The position numbers were made by a program, and so were the translations under genes. DNA of 36,312 bases from UBA7236 sp044227505 (GTDB lineage: Bacteria > Bacteroidota > Bacteroidia > Chitinophagales > BACL12), in the NCBI GenBank assembly GCA_044227505.1, contig JBGAWP010000037.1, forward strand, positions 1 through 36,312, read 5' to 3'. The notes under the pieces are model-generated. The model was given only the letters and a program-made list of their open reading frames with translations. It had not been told where the DNA came from and did not search any database. Positions 1 to 7,986 of the stretch are shown here, piece after piece. The stretch's first letter is position 1. Each line of letters begins with the position of its first letter.

Positions 1-2460
1 GCAAAAGTAATTGGTGAAGTAATTCGCAGAACAGATGTTCCGAGAACTGCAAAGTTTTTGGATGATATTAAGGATCTTGGTTTCCGTTCTGCATTTACCG
101 GTGGTTTATCTTTCAATTTGAGCGATCTTGTTGAAGTGGAAAATAAGGAAAAATTAGTTGCTGCAGCACAAGCTGAAGTGGATGAAGTTATTTCCAACCA
201 CATGTATGGTGTAATTACACAAAATGAACGTTACAATCAGATAATCGATATCTGGTCGAGATTAAATACGCGTTTGACAGGAGATTTAATTACCAGTCTT
301 ACAAATGACAAAAAAGGATTCAACTCTGTGTTTATGATGTTGGATTCCGGTGCAAGGGGATCTAAGGAACAAATTCGTCAGCTTGCAGCAATGCGTGGTT
401 TGATGGCTAAACCTAGAAAATCCAGTGCATCAGGTGAAGGTGGAATAATCGAAAATCCAATCCTTTCAAACTTGAAAAGCGGATTAAGTGTATTGGAATA
501 TTTTATTTCCACGCACGGTGCGCGTAAAGGTTTGGCGGATACGGCATTAAAAACTGCAGATGCGGGTTATTTAACACGTCGTTTGGTTGACGTTGCGCAG
601 GATGTTGTAATTAATGAAGATGATTGCCAGACATTGCGTGGAATTTCTATCAGTGCATTAAAGGATAATGAAGATATAGTGGAACCATTAAGCGAACGTA
701 TCATCGGAAGAACAAGTCTTCACGATGTTTATGATCCGCTTACTGATGAACTTATCGTTAATGCAGGTGATCTTATCACGGAAAAAATTGCAAATAAAAT
801 TGATGAAACTGCCATTGAAGAAGTGGAGATCAGATCAGTTTTAACTTGCGAATCGAAAAAAGGTGTTTGTATTAAATGTTACGGTACCAACCTTGCAAAT
901 AATCGCGTAGCGCAAACAGGAGATGTTGTGGGAATTATTGCCGCACAATCAATCGGTGAGCCGGGAACACAATTAACACTTCGTACATTCCACGTGGGTG
1001 GTGTTGCGGGAAGTGTTGATACAGAATCCAAACTCGTTGCAAAATTTGATGGTAAATTAGAATTCGACGGATTGCGTTTTGTTGATACTAAAAACGACGA
1101 AGGTAAAAAAGTAAGAATTGTTATCGGACGTACAGGTGAAGTGAAAATTATTGAACCTAAAACAGGTAAATTAATGATCACGAACAACGTTCCTTACGGT
1201 TCTATTTTAACCGCGGTTGATGGACAGGATCTTAAAAAAGGTGATGTTATTTGTTCATGGGATCCATTTAACGCAGTTATCGTTTCTGAATTCGGTGGTT
1301 TTGTAGAATATGAAAATATCATTGAAGGTATTACTTACCGCGAGGAAAGTGATGAACAAACAGGTCACCGTGAAAAGGTAATTTCTGAATCCAGAGATAA
1401 AACAAAAATTCCTACACTTATTATTAAAGATAAAAAAGGTGTAGAGATCAAGAATTATAACTTACCGGTTGGATCACACATTGTTGTGGAACAAAAGGAA
1501 GAAGTTAAATCTGGTCAAACAATTGCCAAAATACCAAGAGCACTTGGTAAAGTAAGAGATATCACGGGAGGTCTTCCGCGAGTAACCGAATTATTCGAAG
1601 CGCGTAATCCATCAAATCCTGCAGTTGTTGCAGAGATAGACGGAGTTGTAAGCTTTGGTAAGATAAAACGCGGTAACCGTGAAATTGAGATCGAAAGCCG
1701 CGATGGTGAACGCAAAAAATATCTGGTTCCATTATCCAAACAAATTCTTGTTCAGGAAAATGACTATGTATATGCAGGTTTACCATTGAGCGACGGTGCA
1801 ATTACGCCTTCTGATATTCTTGCAATTAAAGGACCTTATGCCGTTCAGGAATATATCGTGAATGAAATTCAGGAAGTATATCGTTTGCAGGGTGTTAAGA
1901 TCAACGATAAACATATTGAGGTTATCGTTCGTCAGATGATGAGGAAAATGACTATTACCGATGCCGGTGATACAAGATTCCTTGAAGATGCAAACGTGGA
2001 TAAACTGGATTTCTTAGAAGAAAATGATAAGATATTTGATAAAAAAGTAATTACCGATGCCGGAGATTCAACAAAATTAAAGGCAGGAGCAATTGTTACT
2101 TTACGTCAATTGAGAGAAGAAAATTCACAACTGAAACGCGCAGATAAAAAACCAATTGAATACCGCGATGCAGTTTCTGCCACAGCAACACCATTGTTGT
2201 TGGGTATAACACGCGCATCTCTCGGAACTCAAAGTTGGATATCCGCAGCATCGTTCCAGGAAACAACCAAAGTGTTGAGCACTGCTTCTATTTCAGCGAA
2301 AACAGATTATCTGATGGGCTTGAAAGAGAACGTAATTGTAGGACATCAAATTCCTGCAGGAACTGGTCAGCGTCGTTTCCATAACCTCATAGTTGGCAAC
2401 AAAGATGAAGTGGATGAGTTGGCAGCGAAACGCAAGGTGAAAGTTCTTGATGTAGAATAA
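1..2460 (+). CDS. rpoC: DNA-directed RNA polymerase subunit beta', 3' part (5' end outside window)
   Basis: Largest catalytic subunit of RNA polymerase. The reading frame is open from base 1, so the gene starts upstream of the window; the TTG at 58 is internal, not a start. Visible landmarks, numbered from the first codon in the window: bridge helix around residues 174-197 (ARKGLADTALKTADAGY), zinc-binding cysteines C209, C283, C290 and C293, and the trigger loop GEPGTQLTLRTFHVGG at 319-334. The cysteine spacing equals that of E. coli beta' C814/C888/C895/C898, so the window begins near E. coli residue 606 and the NADFDGD active-site motif lies outside. The C-terminal end is intact and is followed by a strong terminator. 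The rpoB-rpoC order upstream is expected but not seen. Confidence 0.98.
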   Translation, partial: AKVIGEVIRRTDVPRTAKFLDDIKDLGFRSAFTGGLSFNLSDLVEVENKEKLVAAAQAEVDEVISNHMYGVITQNERYNQIIDIWSRLNTRLTGDLITSLTNDKKGFNSVFMMLDSGARGSKEQIRQLAAMRGLMAKPRKSSASGEGGIIENPILSNLKSGLSVLEYFISTHGARKGLADTALKTADAGYLTRRLVDVAQDVVINEDDCQTLRGISISALKDNEDIVEPLSERIIGRTSLHDVYDPLTDELIVNAGDLITEKIANKIDETAIEEVEIRSVLTCESKKGVCIKCYGTNLANNRVAQTGDVVGIIAAQSIGEPGTQLTLRTFHVGGVAGSVDTESKLVAKFDGKLEFDGLRFVDTKNDEGKKVRIVIGRTGEVKIIEPKTGKLMITNNVPYGSILTAVDGQDLKKGDVICSWDPFNAVIVSEFGGFVEYENIIEGITYREESDEQTGHREKVISESRDKTKIPTLIIKDKKGVEIKNYNLPVGSHIVVEQKEEVKSGQTIAKIPRALGKVRDITGGLPRVTELFEARNPSNPAVVAEIDGVVSFGKIKRGNREIEIESRDGERKKYLVPLSKQILVQENDYVYAGLPLSDGAITPSDILAIKGPYAVQEYIVNEIQEVYRLQGVKINDKHIEVIVRQMMRKMTITDAGDTRFLEDANVDKLDFLEENDKIFDKKVITDAGDSTKLKAGAIVTLRQLREENSQLKRADKKPIEYRDAVSATATPLLLGITRASLGTQSWISAASFQETTKVLSTASISAKTDYLMGLKENVIVGHQIPAGTGQRRFHNLIVGNKDEVDELAAKRKVKVLDVE

Positions 2461-2480
2461 CCTCAATTTAATACGAAATA

Positions 2481-2507
2481 AAAAAACCGGTTTAGGCCGG
2501 TTTTTTT
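2481..2507 (+). terminator. Rho-independent terminator of rpoC
   Basis: A 10-bp stem (AAAAAACCGG pairing with CCGGTTTTTT) with a six-base loop TTTAGG, running into T7, sits 20 bases after the rpoC stop. The A/T part of the stem makes it usable in both directions, but there is no convergent gene here. Confidence 0.85.
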
Positions 2508-2672
2508 ATTTTGTAAACCAGTCAGATAATAATATAAAAAAATACTATTTTAAAATTTTAAGCGAATGTGGTTAGACTTATTTTTGATAGACTCCAATTG
2601 TTTTTGATAATTTGATAAAAGTATTTTTTTAATTTCTGCAAGATTGCGAACCGCCCATAATAGTTCTTAAAA

Positions 2673-2706
2673 TTTGGTTATTTCAAATAATTTTAATATA
2701 TCTTTA
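2673..2706 (+). promoter_or_regulatory. Predicted Bacteroidota-type promoter for the lipoprotein/T9SS cargo pair
   Basis: TTTG at 2673-2676 is followed 22 bases later by TATCTTTA at 2699-2706, close to the Bacteroidota consensus TTTG / TAnnTTTG (last base A instead of G). Transcription would start near 2713, about 12 bases before the ATG at 2725. The intergenic stretch 2508-2672 shows nothing else. Confidence 0.4.
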
Positions 2707-2724
2707 CAAAACCAACCATGCAAT

Positions 2725-3336
2725 ATGAAAAGATTATTACTTCTTTACCTATTCTTTCTGCTACTTTCCTGTGGTAAAGGCATCTTTGGACCGGCAAGGG
2801 TGGATGGTGTTGTAAAGGATAAGACTACTAACGATTTAATTCCAGGTGCCACAGTATATTTATTAGAAAATGATAACTCGGGATCCTTATTAGGACCTCC
2901 AGGTTCTTCCATCATTATTGATTCCACTACCACAGGAGCCTTTGGAGGATTTGAGTTTGTTTATGACAAAAGAAACAGTTATTCTTATTACGTAAGTGGT
3001 AAAAAGGAACATTATATTGACAATATGCTTCAAGTTTATATACTTGACCTTGGTGCTGGAAATGATGTTGAAGTTTTTTTGCAGCCAGAGGCTTTTTTAA
3101 AAGTCAGGGTGCACAATGTTAATTATTATGATGAATGGGACTATATAATTGTGAATGATTTATATGCTACATTTTATGGTAATTATGTAGATACAATAGA
3201 GGAATTAACAGTTTATGGAAATCAAATCCAACATTTAACTTGGTTTATTTTCAATGATGGCTTAAATACAAATTCTCAGGGCGCTGACATTTATTGTCCT
3301 GCATTTGATACCACTTATTACGAAATTTTATATTAA
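2725..3336 (+). CDS. Putative lipoprotein with carboxypeptidase-regulatory-like domain
   Basis: A 203-residue protein of unknown role. I start it at the ATG at 2725 (MKRLLLLYLFFLLLSCGKG) because this gives a clean lipoprotein signal: charged start, hydrophobic core and lipobox LLSC with Cys16. The in-frame GTG-like start further upstream adds a leader without signal character. After the lipid anchor, residues ~25-100 (VDGVVKDKTTNDLIPGATVYL) look like the Ig-like carboxypeptidase-regulatory fold common in Bacteroidota surface proteins. The rest is unrecognised. It ends 18 bases before the long secreted lipase-like gene, so the two are probably co-transcribed. A partner role for that cargo protein is inference only. 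Confidence 0.75.
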   Translation: MKRLLLLYLFFLLLSCGKGIFGPARVDGVVKDKTTNDLIPGATVYLLENDNSGSLLGPPGSSIIIDSTTTGAFGGFEFVYDKRNSYSYYVSGKKEHYIDNMLQVYILDLGAGNDVEVFLQPEAFLKVRVHNVNYYDEWDYIIVNDLYATFYGNYVDTIEELTVYGNQIQHLTWFIFNDGLNTNSQGADIYCPAFDTTYYEILY

Positions 3337-3354
3337 TCAAAAATAACCCATCCT

Positions 3355-5502
3355 ATGAAAAATTACACCCTTTTGGGAATTATTTTATTCCTGAGTTCTT
3401 ACACATTATTATCGCAGCAAATTATAAATTACCAGGCAACAATTGATACAGTTTATTCTGCATTGAATACTGAAGAAATTAATACAGGTATTTTAATAAA
3501 CAAAAGCCCGGTTCGAAAACAAACGTTGGGATTTAGCGAAACAAATGACAGCATAAGTAATTTCGATAAATGGTATTCGATATACAATGCCATAAGATCT
3601 GGCTCAATTAATAGATCAGGATTCTTATCGTATTCAGATTTCAGGAAAGTTTTTAAATCCAATTCTTCTGACGGCATTAATCCCATTTTGATACTTAATT
3701 ATGATTATAATTTGATAAAGGAGTATGCAATTGATAGTAACTTATTGGATACTTTAAATGGTCGTTTTTATAATGTTGAGGAAGCAATTGAAATTCCTTA
3801 TGACAATGCTAAATTATTTTCCGCCACTCCATTATTTAAATTAGCATCAAATGATACGGTTGACTTTGTTGTTAATACTGAGCACTATTTTACTAATGAT
3901 ACTAATGACGTTGAAGAAATTTCCATAAATTTTGGTGATGGATTTGGTTGGAGATCGGTTGAATTTGATGAAATTGTCAGGATAATCTATTCCACGGAAG
4001 GGAATAAAACTATTCAGATAAAAATAACGCTTACAAATAGCTTAGAATTAATTTCAACTGCTGAAATCTACTATAAAATAGCCTGGGATTTTCCACTTGA
4101 TGATGAAGGATTTATTAGCAGTATTATTCCATATAATGCTGAGGAGGATGAAAGTGATGGATTGACCTGTTTGAGATATGATATAACCTATGGATATGGT
4201 CCTGATAATACTAAACATGAATGTTTAACCAAACCATTTATTTTATTAGAAGGGTTCGACCCCGGGTATGCAGATCATGAATCAAGCGCGACAGATCCTA
4301 AATATGGGGTTTTAGGTTGGATGGACATATCTACTGGTTACAGGCACTATTTGCCGGATCCTGATAATCCTGATCCTGATTTAAATGGACTTTATACACC
4401 TCAATTTGATAAAGGCCCGGAATTTTGTGAGATGCTTTGGACCCATGGTAACGCCGAAGGGTATGATGGGTATGATATTGTGTATGTTGATTTTTGTGAT
4501 GGCACTGATTATATCCAAAGAAATGCTTTTGCTTTTATTGAATTATTGCAATTGATAAATAATGATTTAAAATGCTCAAATGAAGAGTTGGTAGTTGTTG
4601 GTGCTAGCATGGGAGGTCAAATTGCAAGGTATGCGTTGACCTATATGGAACAGGAAAATATACCGCATTGCACAAGATTATTCAGCACATTTGATTCTCC
4701 TGCAAAAGGTGCAAATATTCCGATTGGTTTTCAAGCATGCATTAAATTTTTAGATGACATAACAGGTTCTTCAATTAATAAACTTTCTTATAGTTTATAT
4801 ACTGCTCAAACGCCATCATCGAACCAACTTTTAATACAGAGTTATTTTTCTGGACCTGATAATGTAGAAGGACATTGTTTAATGAGAGAGGTTTTGCTTT
4901 CCGAATTGAGCGCAATGGGAAGCTACCCATCACAACCGCGCAAAATAGCAATAGCAAATGGAAATAAAAATGCAATTGTAACCGATGGAATGGAAGAAGA
5001 TCAAATATTTTTAGAAATTAGTGGTTTTCTTACAATTTGGGCACCCTTAATAACGACAATACAAACTCTTTCAGCTTTTCAGCAGGGTTCGCCTTTAATT
5101 GGAGGTTTTTCAGATTATATTTTTTATGGAAATACTGTGACTGCATTCGGACCATTTATTATTGATGACTTGTCCTACGGCTTAGCAGTTCCACCGCAGG
5201 AGGAACCATTTCCGCATTATGATACTGCACCAGGTTCCACGAGGCCTGATATTGGTGCAATGGCAGATTTAATTCCCGATTGGTTGTCACTTTTAGATGG
5301 GTTTTATATTGGAACTGATCTGAATGTGGATATATATTCCGATAATTTTTCCTTTGTGCCCTCTGTGAGTTCGTTAGATATTATTACAGATGACCTATAT
5401 TTTAACGTTGATGATATACCAATTGAAGGAACATACCCCGAAATTTATCCTTTTGAAGCATACTTTTCTCCTGAAGAAGCTGGAGAATTCACGTTCAATT
5501 GA
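3355..5502 (+). CDS. Fragment 1: signal peptide, PKD-like and alpha/beta-hydrolase (lipase-like) domains
   Basis: This 715-residue fragment carries a Sec signal peptide (residues 1 to ~20, cut near LLSQQ). It then has an unassigned N-terminal region, a PKD-like segment around 165-245 (ISINFGDGFGW), and an alpha/beta hydrolase from ~285 on. The nucleophile elbow is GASMGGQ with Ser418 as the likely catalytic serine. The preceding strand VVVGAS and the following helix IARYALTYM fit a lipase or esterase of the PGAP1/triacylglycerol-lipase type; the substrate is unknown. If translated alone it would be exported to the periplasm but would lack the T9SS signal needed to reach the surface. The ATG at 3355 is the only start that gives the signal peptide. 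Confidence 0.8.
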   Translation: MKNYTLLGIILFLSSYTLLSQQIINYQATIDTVYSALNTEEINTGILINKSPVRKQTLGFSETNDSISNFDKWYSIYNAIRSGSINRSGFLSYSDFRKVFKSNSSDGINPILILNYDYNLIKEYAIDSNLLDTLNGRFYNVEEAIEIPYDNAKLFSATPLFKLASNDTVDFVVNTEHYFTNDTNDVEEISINFGDGFGWRSVEFDEIVRIIYSTEGNKTIQIKITLTNSLELISTAEIYYKIAWDFPLDDEGFISSIIPYNAEEDESDGLTCLRYDITYGYGPDNTKHECLTKPFILLEGFDPGYADHESSATDPKYGVLGWMDISTGYRHYLPDPDNPDPDLNGLYTPQFDKGPEFCEMLWTHGNAEGYDGYDIVYVDFCDGTDYIQRNAFAFIELLQLINNDLKCSNEELVVVGASMGGQIARYALTYMEQENIPHCTRLFSTFDSPAKGANIPIGFQACIKFLDDITGSSINKLSYSLYTAQTPSSNQLLIQSYFSGPDNVEGHCLMREVLLSELSAMGSYPSQPRKIAIANGNKNAIVTDGMEEDQIFLEISGFLTIWAPLITTIQTLSAFQQGSPLIGGFSDYIFYGNTVTAFGPFIIDDLSYGLAVPPQEEPFPHYDTAPGSTRPDIGAMADLIPDWLSLLDGFYIGTDLNVDIYSDNFSFVPSVSSLDIITDDLYFNVDDIPIEGTYPEIYPFEAYFSPEEAGEFTFN

Positions 5503-6236
5503 CTGAAGATAATATAGCGTGGATAGAAGATCAATTGACTATTAATGAAAATAATTTATTATCAATTCTTCCTGTAACTATCGATGCTACCCTTGAAACT
5601 ACCTACAATTACGGAAATAGTAATAAGAAAAAAATATATGATATTGAGATAAATGATGATGGTTTAATTCAAATAAACGGAAATTATGCAACAGATTATG
5701 GTACCGGTACTTCTGCAATTGTTGCTTCCATCTTTACTGTTAGCACAGCAAATTGTGGCGCATTAATAAACGTCAACACCGGCGGCACCCTCGAGCTTGG
5801 CGATGACAATACCCCAACCAACAATATAGGCAATCTGGAACTACTTTACGGAAGCCAATTGAATGTAAACGACGGAGGCACATTAAAAATCAATAAATAC
5901 AGTAAACTATATATCAAAGACGGTGCAATTCTGGAAATAAATGAAGGGAGTATTATTACTGTTGATGACTATGCCGAAATTATTGTTGCCGAAGGGGGTA
6001 AATTAATTTTAAATGCAGAAACATTAAATCTTTTGGCAAATAATTCGAAACTTGATATTCAGGGAGGTGGAATCGTGCAAACTAATGCAGGAATTGATTT
6101 TACATTTACCGGAAACGGATTTGTGAGTTATAATGACGGTGGAATATTTGATCTTGGTACAGGAAGTAAATTCCGTTTGAATGGAACAGGAATAACGGAT
6201 CATATTTTATCACTCAATGCAGGTGCAGGTCTTTAA
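5499..6236 (+). CDS. Fragment 2: repetitive beta-rich segment of the broken T9SS cargo gene
   Basis: Open in frame 3 from 5475 to the TAA at 6234. The TTG at 5499 overlaps the previous stop by four bases, but the stretch has no signal peptide or recognisable own start. I therefore read it as the continuation of fragment 1 after a one-base loss. Its 245 residues are rich in Asn, Gly and Ile and show short repeated strands such as GGTLELGDDN, GGTLKINKYS and GAILEINEGS. These suggest a right-handed beta-helix or solenoid. The second T9SS cargo gene at 14538-16211 has similar strand repeats (GGTIVLGKGSS). Whether it is translated at all is unclear. Confidence 0.5.
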   Translation: MTEDNIAWIEDQLTINENNLLSILPVTIDATLETTYNYGNSNKKKIYDIEINDDGLIQINGNYATDYGTGTSAIVASIFTVSTANCGALINVNTGGTLELGDDNTPTNNIGNLELLYGSQLNVNDGGTLKINKYSKLYIKDGAILEINEGSIITVDDYAEIIVAEGGKLILNAETLNLLANNSKLDIQGGGIVQTNAGIDFTFTGNGFVSYNDGGIFDLGTGSKFRLNGTGITDHILSLNAGAGL

Positions 6237-7850
6237 ATCGAAGATAACGATGTTGAATTAAGTAATGGAAAAATTTATTATTACAGCACATCATCCTTCA
6301 CATCGGTTGCCAACACAACATCAGCCGATCATATTGATTTTAATGATATCAGTGGCTACGCCAGCCATGGTCTTAAGTGTTCGGAAACCATTTTAGTTGA
6401 TCTCGACTATTGTTTATTTAATGGCTTTAATACAGGGCTATTGCTTAATGATATTGAAGTAACAGACATTAATTGCCCTGCAGAGGTCACCATTGATCAT
6501 TGTGATTTTGCAGATCAACGTGGGAATTCCATTGATGCATATACCGTATCAAAAATAGATGGATATGTTAATACCATTATAGCCAAAAACTCCACCATTC
6601 CCTATGGTATTTATGCAATTGATGTCACAGATTTTAAATGGCGTGGATGTACTGTTAAAAATTATACAACCGGTACCGGAATTTTCCTCGAAGACGTGGA
6701 TAAATTTACAATGATGGCAGGAACGGTTAAAACAAACAGTAAAGGAATTGAAGCTTATCACTCCAATATTTATTTGCAAAACAAAGCCGTTATCCAACAA
6801 AATAATTATGGTATTTATATGGATGGTGCAAATTATGGTGTTTCCAATGCAGATGAACTTTGTTTTTTAGTTGTAGGTGACCAGGGTTGCGGATGGATAA
6901 TAAATAACACCACAGCAGGTGTAAAAGGATGGGATATTTTCCCTCAGATTGATGCATATGAAAACCAGAATCAAACCCCAGAAGATGACCTTCTTATTAA
7001 TAGATTTGACGGAAATGGAATTGCTTTTAATATTTGTGTAGATGATAATAATACATCACTTACTGATGATATCGAAGTTGCATTTGAATTTGATGTTCCA
7101 GCCAAAGGGAATTATTGGAAATCTACCGGAGATCCTACGGAAGGAACCGACTATGAAATTAATTTTAAAGGTGGAAGTGGTCACAATTGTGATGTTGAAA
7201 TTCCGGTTGATGCTACTTTATCACTTACAACACAGCCAAGTGGATGCAACTGCACCTTGCCATTTCCATGTGAAATAGAAATAGACGATCCGGAAAATAT
7301 AGAGGCTAGAATTGCAGAAACATCCTGCGATGAGACAATTCCTATACAGGCTAACTCACAAACACAGATTATGGTTGGTGAACAGTTTCGTCAGGCATAT
7401 ATGTTATTTACGGAAGGTGATTATAATTATGCATATCAAAAATTTAATTACCTTAAAAACCAGGTGGAATATAATTATCCTCAGGGCATAGAAGGTTCCT
7501 CTTGCCGTCGTATCTATTTTACCTCACTCTATCTAAAAGAACTCTGTGCAGTAGTTGCAGAGGCTTATTGCCAATATCCATTCTGGATTGAAGCCAGAGA
7601 GGAATATATAAATAATGCAAGCTTCTTTATTTACCCAAACCCTGCAAATACAACCATAACATTTTCATCAACATCCGGTGAATCCGCAAAGTATCAGATA
7701 ATTACACTTTCAGGGGAATTGTTGCGATCAGGAAACATGGAGGGTAGCACAACAATTAATGTAGAAACATTTGCTAAAAGTATTTATTTGGTAATATTTA
7801 GTGATGAAAATTCAAATATTATTGAAACACAGAAAATTATTTTGCAGTAA
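6237..7850 (+). CDS. Fragment 3: beta-helix repeats and T9SS type A sorting domain
   Basis: The frame is open straight after the TAA at 6234 (IEDNDVELSNGKIYYY...), so this is the same frame as fragment 2. A TTG at 6441 could start a shorter product of 469 residues. Residues encoded by about 6460-6850 look like parallel beta-helix turns (GIYAIDVTDF, GTGIFLEDVDKF, GIYMDGANYG). A Cys-rich linker follows (GCNCTLPFPCEIE). The last ~75 residues are a Por-type/T9SS sorting domain: YPNPANTT, then QIITLSGELLRSG, then a lysine-free end KIILQ. Such domains direct cargo through the outer membrane and are cut off on export. Without fragment 1 there is no signal peptide, so the fragment cannot be exported on its own. 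Confidence 0.6.
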   Translation: MEDNDVELSNGKIYYYSTSSFTSVANTTSADHIDFNDISGYASHGLKCSETILVDLDYCLFNGFNTGLLLNDIEVTDINCPAEVTIDHCDFADQRGNSIDAYTVSKIDGYVNTIIAKNSTIPYGIYAIDVTDFKWRGCTVKNYTTGTGIFLEDVDKFTMMAGTVKTNSKGIEAYHSNIYLQNKAVIQQNNYGIYMDGANYGVSNADELCFLVVGDQGCGWIINNTTAGVKGWDIFPQIDAYENQNQTPEDDLLINRFDGNGIAFNICVDDNNTSLTDDIEVAFEFDVPAKGNYWKSTGDPTEGTDYEINFKGGSGHNCDVEIPVDATLSLTTQPSGCNCTLPFPCEIEIDDPENIEARIAETSCDETIPIQANSQTQIMVGEQFRQAYMLFTEGDYNYAYQKFNYLKNQVEYNYPQGIEGSSCRRIYFTSLYLKELCAVVAEAYCQYPFWIEAREEYINNASFFIYPNPANTTITFSSTSGESAKYQIITLSGELLRSGNMEGSTTINVETFAKSIYLVIFSDENSNIIETQKIILQ

Positions 7851-7898
7851 TATTTCATAGGAAGCAATTAATTCAAATATTTAAGCCAGGTAATAGTC

Positions 7899-7959
7899 GG
7901 AAATTAACAATTTTCTATTGGTATTTTTTATAAAATTAAAATAGATTTGTTAATTCCGG
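7899..7959. repeat. Imperfect inverted repeat between convergent genes
   Basis: GGAAATTAACAA (7899-7910) is the near complement of TTGTTAATTCCGG (7947-7959), with a 36-base AT-rich loop. It lies between the 3' ends of the broken T9SS gene and the L,D-transpeptidase gene. It could help termination, but it lacks the usual short loop and T-run. Confidence 0.3.
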
Positions 7960-7986
7960 TAGGAATACAAAGCAGACGGAGCTAAA

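Larger units (their letters stand above)
3355..7850 (+). pseudogene. Very large T9SS-secreted lipase-like protein, broken by a frameshift and a nonsense codon
   Basis: Three consecutive open stretches read as one ancestral gene. The first has a signal peptide (MKNYTLLGIILFLSSYTLLS), a PKD-like segment and an alpha/beta-hydrolase core. The second and third carry beta-helix-like repeats, and the third ends in a T9SS sorting domain (FFIYPNPANTT ... KIILQ). Frame 1 ends in TGA at 5500. Adding one T in AATTGACTG (giving AAT TTG ACT) would join ...GEFTFN to LTEDNIAW without a break. A TAA at 6234 then interrupts the same frame, which is open on both sides; CAA to TAA would explain it. With one base restored the locus is exactly 1499 codons. 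The sorting domain has no signal peptide of its own unless joined to the first part. Assembly error at both sites remains possible. Confidence 0.75.

Noticed and set aside
5475..5502. Programmed frameshift joining fragments 1 and 2
   Set aside because: No slippery heptamer or downstream structure was seen in the overlap, and a nonsense codon follows at 6234, so mutation or error is simpler.
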